From positions 1,069,660-1,133,659 of the forward strand of contig JBAOIA010000012.1 in the NCBI GenBank assembly GCA_037045145.1: DNA of 64,000 nucleotides. The letters run 5' to 3'. A program made the position numbers and the translations under genes. Shown here one piece after another: positions 1 through 9,760 of the stretch (positions are counted from its first letter, which is position 1; each line of letters opens with the position of its first letter). The notes below the pieces were generated by a model, which worked only from the letters and a program-made list of their open reading frames with translations, had not been told where the DNA came from and ran no database searches. This DNA is from Bacteroidia bacterium. GTDB lineage: Bacteria > Bacteroidota > Bacteroidia > AKYH767-A > OLB10.

Positions 1-1
1 T

Positions 2-1102
2 TCAACATTAAGCAGCGATTACTGGCCTTTAAATAACATAAGTGGATGGTTTAATCCATCATCAGGTAATACTTTTTATTGTTCTAATTCATCTGTGTGC
101 AACACTCCTCCACCGGCTCTTACTGCAACAGAAGTAGAAGAACTGATTGCTAACGGCACATTTGAAACCGAAGAATTTGCCGAAGAAAGCCGTGCCATTG
201 CCGAAGAATATTTATACGCATTACTGTCCAATGATTCAACATTGCTGCTGGAAGATTCAGCTTTTGTTGCATTTATGTCAGAAAACGAAGATGCTGCCGT
301 AGGATATTTATACGATACCGAAGAATATATGCGGGCTGCTTACAGTTTTGATACGGTTTACATAAACCTGCTTGACAGTGCCAACAACCAAATTGATATT
401 TTAAACGATAGCATAGTTTGGCTTGAGGAGAATCAGCCGCCAAATTGGGAAGCATTAAAGGAACAGTTTATCAATACCATTAATTTTTTAACCCAAACCA
501 TACAAAACATAAATATGCAACGTGATGCCTTAATGAACGATAATTTCACTCAGGCCGAACTGGTAAATGAAATAGTAGTGCCTGAAAATCTCCCACAGGA
601 AAACACGCAAATTATCAACGAACGCGAAATGCAGTTTATGGAAGAGGGTACTTTGATAATAACCAACAATTACGAAGAACTCTTTGCCATTGCATCTCAA
701 TGCCCCTATGCCGGGGGGCCTGCCGTTGAGCGCGCACGGACATTAATTGCACTGGTAAACGATTCTGTGTATTACGATGACGATAATGTGTGCCTGCAAA
801 GTGGAATATACAGGCAAAGTAACAACAATAGCAATAATATAAAGCAGGAAATTAAAGTCATCAACATAAATCCCAATCCTGCAAATGATGAGGTAACAAT
901 AACATTAATTGGTAAATTCGAAGGACTATGCACCATTGAAATAACCAACGCACTGGGTGTAATTATTGTAACCAAAACGCTTAACTGCAAAGATGCTGTT
1001 GCAAAAATTGATGTATCAAAACTTACACCGGGTGCATACACCATTAAAGTAAACGCTGAAAATAAATACAGCGTTCATTCAAAACTGGTAATTATCAGAT
1101 GA
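2..1102 (+). CDS. T9SS-exported protein, 3' part only (cut by window edge)
   Basis: The frame is open from base 2, so the true start lies outside the window; the GTG at 95 is only the first possible start inside it. About 250 residues rich in Glu, Asn and Gln, probably helical, are followed by roughly 75 residues forming a type A T9SS sorting domain (ININPNPANDEVTI near its start, ending KLVIIR). It is a paralogue of the C-terminal third of the protein at 2659-5643: both carry a Cys-Pro-Tyr stretch and ARxxIALVNDS followed by GIYRQ shortly before the sorting domain. The upstream part was therefore probably beta-helical, as in that paralogue. Its TGA overlaps the ATG of the next gene (ATGA), implying translational coupling. 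Expected location is the cell surface or outside the cell; the substrate is unknown. Confidence 0.8.
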   Translation, partial: STLSSDYWPLNNISGWFNPSSGNTFYCSNSSVCNTPPPALTATEVEELIANGTFETEEFAEESRAIAEEYLYALLSNDSTLLLEDSAFVAFMSENEDAAVGYLYDTEEYMRAAYSFDTVYINLLDSANNQIDILNDSIVWLEENQPPNWEALKEQFINTINFLTQTIQNINMQRDALMNDNFTQAELVNEIVVPENLPQENTQIINEREMQFMEEGTLIITNNYEELFAIASQCPYAGGPAVERARTLIALVNDSVYYDDDNVCLQSGIYRQSNNNSNNIKQEIKVININPNPANDEVTITLIGKFEGLCTIEITNALGVIIVTKTLNCKDAVAKIDVSKLTPGAYTIKVNAENKYSVHSKLVIIR

Positions 1103-2637
1103 TAAATAAAAATAACATAACACAAGCAACTGGCAGCGTTATACTGCTGGTTGCTTTGTTATTTATTAATAACAAGTCCTGTGGACAAGGCTATAATCAT
1201 ACGTGGTTGTTAGGCTATCATTACAATATTAGCAATCCAACCGATACAATGGCGCGAATGGATTTTACAAATAGCAGCTATTCTCTGATTCCACACTTGA
1301 GAAAAATGCCTTTTGCTGAGACACAGGGTAATATCTCTGACGAAAATGGAAATTTTTTAATGAGCAGCAATGGTATTTGGATTGCTAATTCTATAGGAGA
1401 TACAATGCCTAACGGGACTGGGCTAAATCCTGGCTGGGCAGCAACAAGTTTTAAAGATTATGGATTACCATTAATTAATGGTAACATTATATTGCCCATG
1501 CCCAATGATACTGACAAATTTGTTTTATTTCACCAAACAGCAGGGTCAATAACGTTAAATTCTCCAGAGATATTCTATACCATTATCGACAAAACACTGG
1601 ATAGTGGAAAAGGTGATGTTGTTTCTAAAAATAATGTTGCATTATCGGGCTCATTTGGTCATGGAATGGCAGCCTGTAAGCACGGAAACGGTAGAGATTG
1701 GTGGGTAGTTGCTTTTAATAATAATGCTGGCATTATGTATAAATTTTTAATAAGCCCAAACAATGTACAATATATTGGTAGCCAAAATCTAAATGTTCCT
1801 GTATATGGTGATTGGGCAGGGCAGCCTGTCTTCTCACCTGACGGAAGTAAATTTGCATATCGTAATGGTTACAGCACCATCACTCAAACATGGGTTGAAA
1901 ATATGAGACTGTTTCATTTTGACCGTTGCGATGCAACATTTACACTTGATACTATTGTTGACTATACCGATTCCTTATTAGGCTATGGTACTGCATTTTC
2001 TTCTAACTCAAGATACCTCTACTTTGGTTCCTCTCATCACTTATATCAACTTGATACAGATTCATTAACTGTATTCGGAAGTTTGCAGTTAGTTGCTACA
2101 AGCGATACATTTCCATCTCCGTCTCCTCCTTTTTACACAAATTTTCATACTATGTATCTTGCAGCTAACTGCAAGGTTTATCTGACATCAACAAATGGCG
2201 TTTTAGATTTGCACGAAATAGATTATCCAGATAGTGCGGGTACAGCATGTAATGTTAACCTACACAACATTCATCTGCCGTGTTTTAATTTAGGAACAGT
2301 TCCAGTCCACCCAAACTATTATCTCGGTCGCTTAGTCGGCAGCCCTTGTGATTCTTTAACAAGCATTAATGATTTAGCCGTGCATGATTTTAAATTTTCT
2401 ATTTTTCCTAATCCATCAAACGGCAACTTCAAAATAGTTTATCTCTTACCACAGAACAAATCCGGCACACTCCAAATTTTTGATATTACAGGTAAAGAAG
2501 TTTACAAGCAAAATTTGCCGCAGTGGAGTACATTGCAATACATCTCATTGCCCAAAATCGCTAACGGTGTTTATCAATGTGTGATTAGCAGTGGCAATGA
2601 AAGGGTGCATAAAAAGTTGGTTGTCTTTAAAGAGTAA
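1099..2637 (+). CDS. T9SS type A sorted beta-propeller-like secreted protein
   Basis: 512 residues. An N-terminal hydrophobic segment (about residues 13-24, VILLVALLFI) looks like a Sec signal peptide. The body holds short strand-like repeats including GQPVFSPDGSKFAY, typical of PD40/WD40-like propeller blades. The last 80 residues are a T9SS type A sorting domain (FSIFPNPSNGNFKI ... KKLVVFKE). It starts inside the stop of the upstream gene (ATGA). It is a full-length paralogue of the gene at 5640-7169, sharing WWVVAF/WWVFAL, the propeller motif and a nearly identical C-terminus. It is probably surface-anchored or released; no catalytic motif was recognised. Confidence 0.85.
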   Translation: MINKNNITQATGSVILLVALLFINNKSCGQGYNHTWLLGYHYNISNPTDTMARMDFTNSSYSLIPHLRKMPFAETQGNISDENGNFLMSSNGIWIANSIGDTMPNGTGLNPGWAATSFKDYGLPLINGNIILPMPNDTDKFVLFHQTAGSITLNSPEIFYTIIDKTLDSGKGDVVSKNNVALSGSFGHGMAACKHGNGRDWWVVAFNNNAGIMYKFLISPNNVQYIGSQNLNVPVYGDWAGQPVFSPDGSKFAYRNGYSTITQTWVENMRLFHFDRCDATFTLDTIVDYTDSLLGYGTAFSSNSRYLYFGSSHHLYQLDTDSLTVFGSLQLVATSDTFPSPSPPFYTNFHTMYLAANCKVYLTSTNGVLDLHEIDYPDSAGTACNVNLHNIHLPCFNLGTVPVHPNYYLGRLVGSPCDSLTSINDLAVHDFKFSIFPNPSNGNFKIVYLLPQNKSGTLQIFDITGKEVYKQNLPQWSTLQYISLPKIANGVYQCVISSGNERVHKKLVVFKE

Positions 2638-2658
2638 CGTAGTATTTTTAAAACAGCT

Positions 2659-5643
2659 ATGTATCGGTTTATAATACTACAATCCCCGTGCGCTGACGAT
2701 CCAACAAAGGTGCGAACCGTAAATTTTCCAGCTTATGTAGGGCAGGCTTTGCGTAAAAAGAAAATTTACGGTTGGCTTTGTTGGTGTCTTTTTCTTTGGT
2801 TCGTTTCTTTTGGACAAGCAAAAGAAATGAACAAAGAAGCAACCGTCCAATCCATGCAATGCGACACCTTTACCGTATCAGGATATTTTACCTCTCCGGG
2901 AAGTTGCTTCTACAACGTAGCAAGCGTTACTTCTCCGGCAAGCACTATGTGGAAAGATAGTGTTTGTGTGAGTGTAAACTATGCTTGCACAGACAGCAGC
3001 ACGTTCATCATTTACGACAGCACCTACAGTACTACCCTAAATTACAGATACGACACCTTAAACATATTTATTGAAGGCACACTGTTTGTAAACGACACCT
3101 TAAAATTGATGCGTTGCAATGTGTATATGAATGCAGGGGCGCATATTATAGTGCAGGCTGGCGGCTACTTGGATATTGACAGCAGCTTTGTAACAGGCTG
3201 CACCAATATGTGGCGCGGCATTACAGTACTTGACTACGGAGAGTTACTTGTGTACGAAGGCAGCACTATTGCCGATGCTGATACTACAGTACTTGCCAAC
3301 AACAAAGCCAAGGCAACACTGCACAATGCCTATATCAAAAACTTTGTAATTGGAGTGTACATGCCGCCATCGGCAAATGTCTATTACAACGGCACAACAC
3401 TAAAAGTAGAGCAGACAACTTTTGATTTCACGGCATTTAAACAAAACTACACAGGACAAAATACACATGGCGTAAAGCCGGAGTGCGGTGTGTTGCTTAA
3501 TGATTGGATAGGGACTATTGGAACCTATCAGGATTCGATGTGGCTAAACAAATTCTTAAACCTGAACAATGGTATTGTTACCAAAAGCAGCACTGTAACA
3601 GTAAAAAATTGTTTCTTTGGTAATATACAAGCCGATGCTTTTTATGGTAAACAATACAATGGCACGGCAGTAGCATCTGTTGGTGATATTGCTACGGGCA
3701 AAAGAGGCAACCTCACCATGCAGCCCGTGATGAACAATCAAATCACTATCAATAGCAGCCACTTCGGTGTGTGGACTACCTACAGCACACTGAACCTAAA
3801 CAATGTGCGCATGGACAGCATGTATATAGGTGCAACAGTAAACCGTTGCAAAGACTACCTGAGTGCTACCATTGCCTGGAACGAAATAAAAGCCAAACGC
3901 GCAGGTATTGTTTGCAACAACAATGCCGGTGCAGCCAAGATGGATTTAAACAACAACACCATTCATGTCAATGGTGCCGGATTAAATGTAGCTTCGGGTA
4001 TCATCATCAGCGAAATCAATAAAAACGGACAGGGTAATTATTATATTGATAACAATTACCTGTATCTTTACAATGTACGTTACGGCATACGCATGCAAAA
4101 TGTATACAAACCGTTGGTGGCACATAACTACATAGAACAAAACAACAGCAGCAGCAACTTTTACAGCGAAGGCATAACATCAAACAATTGCGACAGCACT
4201 CTGGTACGTTGCAATGGTGTACGCAATCTTAATATTGCTAACACAGTAACAAAAGGTATTGTTTACAGTATAAGCAGCAATGCAAGCATCAGTTGCAACA
4301 GCATTGACAGCACAGCCACAGGAATATTTTTTGGCGGCAACTGCATGGGCGCACAACTCAAAGGCAACACCCTGCGCAATAATTTATTGGGGCTGTACAT
4401 TAACAATGTAGGCTTAACAGGCATACAACCAAACAACGGAAACAGATTTATTGATTACCGCGACACTGTTGGTGCTTATAATGCGAATTTATCATTCGGA
4501 GGATTATCAGGTTCAGAATTTCGTGTGAGAACAACTGATGTTCCGGGTAACATTTACTATCCCATACTGGCACAACAAAACTTAGGCTGGTTTAGCCCGA
4601 CAGCGACAACAAGCCCGTATCAATGCGGTGCGGCTTGTTACGATATGCTTGAAGGAATAGACAATGAGATTTTGTACAGAATAATTGCAGGTGACAGCAT
4701 ACTCACAGAAGAATTTATCCCCGAGAGCCAAAGCATGGCAAGGCAGTATTTGTTTCAAGTGTTGACAAATAACGACAGCTTGCTTGCAAGCGACACCTTG
4801 TTTCAGAATTTTTATAATGAAATGCTAGCAGAAGCCGAAGGGCAACTTAACTCAGTAGAAAGGAGGTTTGAAACCTACGGCAAAATGGATTCTACATTTA
4901 TTCCAATGTTGAATAGCATAGATACCTTATTGAAAGTATTTAATAGTTATGTAGAAGATTTTGAAGCGATGCGAGATTCAATCGAGCAATCTGGCACCAA
5001 TGCTGATTCTCTATTAGAGCAATGGATTGTGCAAATAGGAAATTTAGAAAGAACAAGGCAGAACATTATATTGCAGCATAATGCTGTTATATCGGGCGAA
5101 ATGTATGAAGGTGAATTAACCAACAACATTATAAATGGCGATGAACAGAATGAAATAAACAGTACATTAATGAATGACCTGTTTATGCAGTTAGAAGAAG
5201 CCAATTATACAAACATTGATGAGCATTATAATGAGATAATGAATATTGCGGAGCAATGTCCGTATTACAGTGGTGAAGCGGTTTATAGAGCAAGAGCAGT
5301 AATAGCTTTGGTAAATGATTCAATTGAATACAATGATGATGTGAATTGTTTGCTCTATGGCATTTACAGGCAAGGGAAAACAGCTAATGAATTAACATCA
5401 GAAAGAATTGAAGTAAAGCCGAACTCTGCAAGCGATTACGTTTCAATAAAAGTTAGTTGCAAAGAAAACGAAACATTCAGCGCAGATATAACAAATACAG
5501 TAGGGCAAAGTGTACTGAATAAAAAATTGAAATGTAATCAAGTAAATATAATTAACATTAGTGAATTACAACAAGGCGCATATACGATTGTTGTAAAAAC
5601 AAAAAATGAAATTCAAAATTTTAAGCTCATTGTTGTAAGGTGA
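2659..5643 (+). CDS. Large T9SS-exported protein with beta-helix-like repeats
   Basis: 994 residues. After a hydrophobic stretch at about residues 38-54 (WLCWCLFLWFVSF) comes a long region of short repeats rich in Asn, Thr and Gly (NNxI, GIxxN), as in right-handed parallel beta-helices (about 130-640). A helical linker follows (about 660-900), then a T9SS type A sorting domain ending FKLIVVR. The 34 residues before the hydrophobic segment are unusual for a signal peptide, and the DNA there is a long inverted repeat (2701-2784), so the annotated start is uncertain. It is a paralogue of the truncated gene at the left edge. Its stop overlaps the GTG start of the next gene. Function is unknown, probably adhesin-like or surface-associated. 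Confidence 0.8.
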   Translation: MYRFIILQSPCADDPTKVRTVNFPAYVGQALRKKKIYGWLCWCLFLWFVSFGQAKEMNKEATVQSMQCDTFTVSGYFTSPGSCFYNVASVTSPASTMWKDSVCVSVNYACTDSSTFIIYDSTYSTTLNYRYDTLNIFIEGTLFVNDTLKLMRCNVYMNAGAHIIVQAGGYLDIDSSFVTGCTNMWRGITVLDYGELLVYEGSTIADADTTVLANNKAKATLHNAYIKNFVIGVYMPPSANVYYNGTTLKVEQTTFDFTAFKQNYTGQNTHGVKPECGVLLNDWIGTIGTYQDSMWLNKFLNLNNGIVTKSSTVTVKNCFFGNIQADAFYGKQYNGTAVASVGDIATGKRGNLTMQPVMNNQITINSSHFGVWTTYSTLNLNNVRMDSMYIGATVNRCKDYLSATIAWNEIKAKRAGIVCNNNAGAAKMDLNNNTIHVNGAGLNVASGIIISEINKNGQGNYYIDNNYLYLYNVRYGIRMQNVYKPLVAHNYIEQNNSSSNFYSEGITSNNCDSTLVRCNGVRNLNIANTVTKGIVYSISSNASISCNSIDSTATGIFFGGNCMGAQLKGNTLRNNLLGLYINNVGLTGIQPNNGNRFIDYRDTVGAYNANLSFGGLSGSEFRVRTTDVPGNIYYPILAQQNLGWFSPTATTSPYQCGAACYDMLEGIDNEILYRIIAGDSILTEEFIPESQSMARQYLFQVLTNNDSLLASDTLFQNFYNEMLAEAEGQLNSVERRFETYGKMDSTFIPMLNSIDTLLKVFNSYVEDFEAMRDSIEQSGTNADSLLEQWIVQIGNLERTRQNIILQHNAVISGEMYEGELTNNIINGDEQNEINSTLMNDLFMQLEEANYTNIDEHYNEIMNIAEQCPYYSGEAVYRARAVIALVNDSIEYNDDVNCLLYGIYRQGKTANELTSERIEVKPNSASDYVSIKVSCKENETFSADITNTVGQSVLNKKLKCNQVNIINISELQQGAYTIVVKTKNEIQNFKLIVVR
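2701..2784. repeat. Long two-step inverted repeat at the gene start
   Basis: Bases 2701-2709 (CCAACAAAG) pair with 2776-2784, and 2715-2728 (AACCGTAAATTTTC) pair perfectly with 2760-2773. This gives 9 plus 14 paired bases around a 31-base loop, inside the first codons of the 994-residue T9SS protein. It resembles a dispersed hairpin element rather than protein-coding sequence, and the signal-peptide-like segment lies directly after it. It may fold in the mRNA and affect translation. Confidence 0.75.
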
Positions 5644-7169
5644 TACGAAATAAATTTTATTTTATAGCATTATTGATGTTTTTCCCTGTGATGGCACAAT
5701 CACAGGGAAAAACACATAATTTTCTTATAGGTTATAATATACTTACTGATGCTTATACAACATCGGGAAAGGGAAGGTTGCTATTTGACAGCAATTCTGT
5801 AACGGTTATTAGTGAAAGCAGGAAAATGGCTTTTCGTGCAGCACAGGGAAATATCAGTGATGAAAATGGTAATTTATTAATTGTGAGTAACGGCTGTTGG
5901 ATAGCTGATGCCACAGGCGATACCATGATGAATGGAGGTGGGTTGAATCCGAACTCCTTTACCAATAATTGGTGCGATGCTTATTCTGGTATTCCTTTAG
6001 CACATGGTAATTTCATTTTGCCTTATCCGGGTAATGCTGATAAATACATTTTGTTTCATCAGACGGGAAATTATAACAACAATTTTGTTTCAACCGAATT
6101 GTATTATTCGGAAATTGATTTGTCGCTGAATGGCGGCTTGGGTGCGGTTACAACTAAAAACCAGAATATATTGAATGATGATTTGGCTTGGGGATTAGCA
6201 GCATGTAAACATGCCAATGGCAGAGATTGGTGGGTGTTTGCTTTAAAAGATGCAAGCACAATCATTCATAAATTTTTATTGGATTCATCAGGCATTACCT
6301 ATATGGGTACGCAAAATTTGGGGTTTCCTATTCCTTTTTCAGGCAATGCAGGGCAACCTACATTCTCTCCTGATGGAACTAAGTTTGCATACACATCAGG
6401 TACAGGTAATCCACCACCTTTCCACGATGTAAGAATTTTTAATTTTGATAGATGCAACAGTAATTTTACAGGATTGGAATATATTGCTATAAGCGATAGT
6501 TCCGCAGGTTTTGGTTTGGCATTTTCATCGGATTCAAAATATTTATATCATTCCTCTTTTCAGAGAGTATATCAATTTAATACCGACACTTCCGATGTTG
6601 CTGCAAGTAAAACAACGGTTGCCGTTAATGATGGCTTTTATTCACCCATACCACCCTTTCAAACTGATTTTTGGTGGATGTATCTTGCTGCAAATGGTAA
6701 GATTTATATTTCTTCGGGTAGTGGTGTTATTGATTTGCACTACATTAATTATCCTGACAGTGCAGGAATGGCATGTGATGTACATCTGCATGATTTGCAT
6801 TTGCCTTGTTGGTCTGTAAGAGGGAATGTTTATCACCCCAATTATTACTTAGGTTGTGATACTACTCAAACTACCTGTCCTTGTTTGATAACAGGTATTA
6901 ATGAAATGGAGCAGCATGATTTTAAGTTTTCTGTTTCACCAAATCCCAACAATGGAAATTTTAAAATCATGTACTTGTTACCGCAGAATAGTAAGGGCAC
7001 TTTTGAGGTATTTGATATAACGGGTAAAAAAGTTTTTTCTTACAACTTGCCGCAATGGAGTACGCTTCAATACATCTCATTGCCAAAAATCGCTAATGGC
7101 GTTTATCAATGTGTGATTAGCAGTGGTAATGAAAGGGTGCATAAGAAGTTGGTTGTCTTTAAGGAGTAA
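5640..7169 (+). CDS. T9SS type A sorted beta-propeller-like secreted protein (paralogue)
   Basis: 509 residues with a GTG start that overlaps the preceding TGA (GTGA). The signal peptide is clear (FYFIALLMFFPVMAQSQG, cleavage likely after AQS). The body is colinear with the 1099-2637 product: RKMAFRAAQGNISDENGN near residue 60, a WWVF motif, GQPTFSPDGTKFAY, and a T9SS sorting domain ending KKLVVFKE. The last 120 bases of the two genes are nearly identical while the middles have diverged. It is the last gene of the duplicated A-B-A'-B' block. Exported by Sec then T9SS; function is unknown. Confidence 0.85.
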   Translation: MIRNKFYFIALLMFFPVMAQSQGKTHNFLIGYNILTDAYTTSGKGRLLFDSNSVTVISESRKMAFRAAQGNISDENGNLLIVSNGCWIADATGDTMMNGGGLNPNSFTNNWCDAYSGIPLAHGNFILPYPGNADKYILFHQTGNYNNNFVSTELYYSEIDLSLNGGLGAVTTKNQNILNDDLAWGLAACKHANGRDWWVFALKDASTIIHKFLLDSSGITYMGTQNLGFPIPFSGNAGQPTFSPDGTKFAYTSGTGNPPPFHDVRIFNFDRCNSNFTGLEYIAISDSSAGFGLAFSSDSKYLYHSSFQRVYQFNTDTSDVAASKTTVAVNDGFYSPIPPFQTDFWWMYLAANGKIYISSGSGVIDLHYINYPDSAGMACDVHLHDLHLPCWSVRGNVYHPNYYLGCDTTQTTCPCLITGINEMEQHDFKFSVSPNPNNGNFKIMYLLPQNSKGTFEVFDITGKKVFSYNLPQWSTLQYISLPKIANGVYQCVISSGNERVHKKLVVFKE

Positions 7170-7290
7170 TAAAAAGCAAACACTCAAACCTAATATACCA
7201 TGTTTACAAAGTATTCTTCATGGCTCAAATACCGACCTTCTGAAAAAACACGTTAAGTAAAAGCCAACTATATGAGCAAAAAGAAAACAA

Positions 7291-7388
7291 ACTGTCTGAA
7301 GTTGCCGGCATATCCGCCTGTGGCGGATTGCGGCAACAAGTTTTTGTTTTCGTGCGTTGATGGCTTTTGTAGTGGTTTTTCAGACAGT
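7291..7388. repeat. Nested inverted repeat (REP/MITE-like)
   Basis: Three nested pairings: ACTGTCTGAA (7291-7300) with TTCAGACAGT (7379-7388); GTTGCCG (7301-7307) with CGGCAAC (7331-7337); and ATCCGCC (7312-7318) with GGCGGAT (7322-7328) around a TGT loop. The inner GC-rich hairpin stands out in A+T-rich DNA. It may be a dispersed repeat, or serve as a terminator for the T9SS block. Confidence 0.7.
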
Positions 7389-7748
7389 CTTGATTTTTTG
7401 GTTCTTTTGTATCAAGACAAATGCATTTATGAGTACAACTAAAATAAAGATAAACACAAATAAAAGAGTGAAGAAGGATACCCAAAGTTATCTACTCGTG
7501 GAGCACATTGCAATTTATTTCATTGCCAGATATTATAAATGTTATTTATCATAGTGTGATAACATTCAATTACCAAAGTGTAACTAAGAGATTGCTGGTG
7601 TATAAGCATTAAAAAAGAAATGCAAAACCATTCCATAATTATACTGCCATTAATCATTATGCTAACTTTACTATCAAATATGAATTATTAAAATTCAATT
7701 ACGATTGAGATTTTTTTAAAACTTTCTTCAATAAACATTTCGAAATCA

Positions 7749-7756
7749 TACCTTTG
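7749..7756 (+). promoter_or_regulatory. Candidate -7 element (TACCTTTG) for kup
   Basis: TACCTTTG fits the Bacteroidota -7 consensus TAnnTTTG and lies 20 bases before the kup ATG. No clear TTG -33 element is seen at the usual spacing, so this rests on the -7 match and position only. Confidence 0.4.
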
Positions 7757-7776
7757 CTGCCTTATTTAAAATCAGT

Positions 7777-9708
7777 ATGCGTCACGATGCATTAAATAAA
7801 ATTACATTAGGCGGCCTTTTAGTCACGCTTGGAATCATTTATGGCGACATAGGCACTTCACCGCTGTATGTAATGAATGCCATCATTGGCTCAAGGCCCA
7901 TAAGCCCTGAACTGGTTTTAGGCGGCATCAGTTGTATTTTCTGGACACTAACACTTCAAACCACATTTAAATATGTTTTTCTCACGCTTAGAGCCGATAA
8001 TAAAGGTGAGGGTGGCATTTTTTCTCTTTATGCATTGGTAAGAAAGACAAAAGTAAAATGGTTGGTATTTCCTGCTATCTTAGGAGGAAGTGCCCTGCTT
8101 GCTGATGGATTAATCACCCCGGCAATTTCTGTATCTTCGGCAGTAGAAGGTGTTCAGATTCTCCATCCAGATATACCTATCTTACCCATCATTGTATCAA
8201 TCATTTTCGGCTTGTTTTTTATTCAGCAGTTTGGTACCAATTTCGTGGGTAAATCATTTGGCCCTATTATGTTGCTTTGGTTTTCAATGCTGTTTGTGTT
8301 AGGATTTAATCAGCTTATTCAAAATCCAACGGTACTAAAAGCATTCAATCCCTACTATGCCTATCAGTTATTGGTTAATTATCCTCAAGGCTTTTGGATA
8401 TTAGGTGCAGTCTTTCTTTGTACTACCGGTGCCGAAGCACTCTACTCAGATCTGGGACACGTGGGTCGCAAAAATATTTACATCACCTGGAGCATGGTTA
8501 AATTTTGTCTTTTAGTCAATTATTTTGGACAAGCAGCTCACCTGCTCAAGTTCGAAGGACAGACGATCAATATCAATCCATTTTACCAACTCATGCCCGA
8601 ATGGTTTTTATTGATTGGTATTATAATTTCGACTACAGCAGCCGTTGTTGCCAGCCAGGCAATCATCAGTGGTGCGTTTACAGTAGTCAATGAAGCCATT
8701 CGACTCAATTTCGGACCAAAGCTGAGGGTAGTTTATCCGACAGACCTGCGCGGGCAGGTTTATATCCCTACGGTTAACTGGGTACTGTGTGCCGGTTGTA
8801 TTGCCGTGGTTCTATTCTTTCAACATTCATCAAACATGGAAGGTGCCTATGGTCTGGCCATTATCATTGACATGATGATGACTACAACTTTATTATCCTT
8901 CTACCTCTATCTAAAACGTTATCCTTTACTGTTGGTCATGCTCACTTTTTTATTGTTTATTGTAATAGAAATAGCCTTTTTAGTAGCCAACTTCATCAAG
9001 TTTGAACATGGTGGTTATGTGACCATGCTTATTGCTGCATTCTTGTTTTTCACCATGTACGTGTGGTATGCTGCACGTAAAATCCGCAATCAGTTTGTGG
9101 ATTTTGTAAAAATAAAAGACTTTTTGGAAATATTAACCAACCTGAGCAAAGACGAATCTATTCCTAAGTATGCAACCAACCTTGTATATCTGACCAGTGC
9201 TAACCGCAGAGATGAAATAGAATCGAAAGTGATGTATTCTCTCTTACAGAAATTTCCGAAGCGTGCCGACATTTACTGGTTTGTACACGTAGATGTGCTT
9301 GACGAACCTTATACCATGGAGTATAAAGTAGAAGAAATGGTTAACGATAAAGTTATCCATATTGATTTCCGGTTGGGTTTCCGGATTGAGCCCCGCATCA
9401 ATCAAATGTTTCGTCAGGTTGTTGAGGAGCTTGTAAAAAATAATGAAGTTGATATCACCAGCCGATATACTTCGCTTAAAGAAAAGAATGTAATCGGTGA
9501 TTTTCGTTTTGTTGTTATTGAGAAAACACTTTCCTACGACAACAAACTCACCTTCTACGAGAAGTTTGTACTTAGTGCCTATGACTTTCTAAAAATGCTG
9601 AGTTTACCGGAATCAAAAGCATTTGGACTTGACACCAGTTCTGTAACAGTAGAAAATGTTCCACTGGTGGTAAAGCCATCAGGTAAATTTCGATTGAAAA
9701 GGATTTAG
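7777..9708 (+). CDS. kup: Low-affinity potassium uptake protein Kup
   Basis: 643 residues, the usual length of the Kup/HAK/KUP family. The signature YGDIGTSPLY is at residues 22-31 in the first membrane helix. About twelve hydrophobic helices fill residues 10-440 and a soluble C-terminal domain of about 200 residues follows. Kup imports K+ with protons across the inner membrane. It stands alone, with its own TACCTTTG element 20 bases upstream. Internal sequence such as GEGGIFSLYALVR and LLADGLITPAISV also fits the family. No oddities. Confidence 0.97.
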   Translation: MRHDALNKITLGGLLVTLGIIYGDIGTSPLYVMNAIIGSRPISPELVLGGISCIFWTLTLQTTFKYVFLTLRADNKGEGGIFSLYALVRKTKVKWLVFPAILGGSALLADGLITPAISVSSAVEGVQILHPDIPILPIIVSIIFGLFFIQQFGTNFVGKSFGPIMLLWFSMLFVLGFNQLIQNPTVLKAFNPYYAYQLLVNYPQGFWILGAVFLCTTGAEALYSDLGHVGRKNIYITWSMVKFCLLVNYFGQAAHLLKFEGQTININPFYQLMPEWFLLIGIIISTTAAVVASQAIISGAFTVVNEAIRLNFGPKLRVVYPTDLRGQVYIPTVNWVLCAGCIAVVLFFQHSSNMEGAYGLAIIIDMMMTTTLLSFYLYLKRYPLLLVMLTFLLFIVIEIAFLVANFIKFEHGGYVTMLIAAFLFFTMYVWYAARKIRNQFVDFVKIKDFLEILTNLSKDESIPKYATNLVYLTSANRRDEIESKVMYSLLQKFPKRADIYWFVHVDVLDEPYTMEYKVEEMVNDKVIHIDFRLGFRIEPRINQMFRQVVEELVKNNEVDITSRYTSLKEKNVIGDFRFVVIEKTLSYDNKLTFYEKFVLSAYDFLKMLSLPESKAFGLDTSSVTVENVPLVVKPSGKFRLKRI

Positions 9709-9760
9709 TGATTAGAAAAAGAAAATATTTAATAAGTCACCAACCCATTTAAAAGTGGAA

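Larger units (their letters stand above)
7170..7776. other. Gene-free stretch with inverted repeats and the kup promoter region
   Basis: No convincing gene. It holds the nested inverted repeat at 7291-7388 and a TACCTTTG element shortly before kup. Short reading frames here on both strands run through the repeat and match no family I recognise. Confidence 0.7.

Noticed and set aside
7225..7554. Overlapping short frames on both strands after the T9SS block
   Set aside because: They run through the nested inverted repeat and have no signal or domain.
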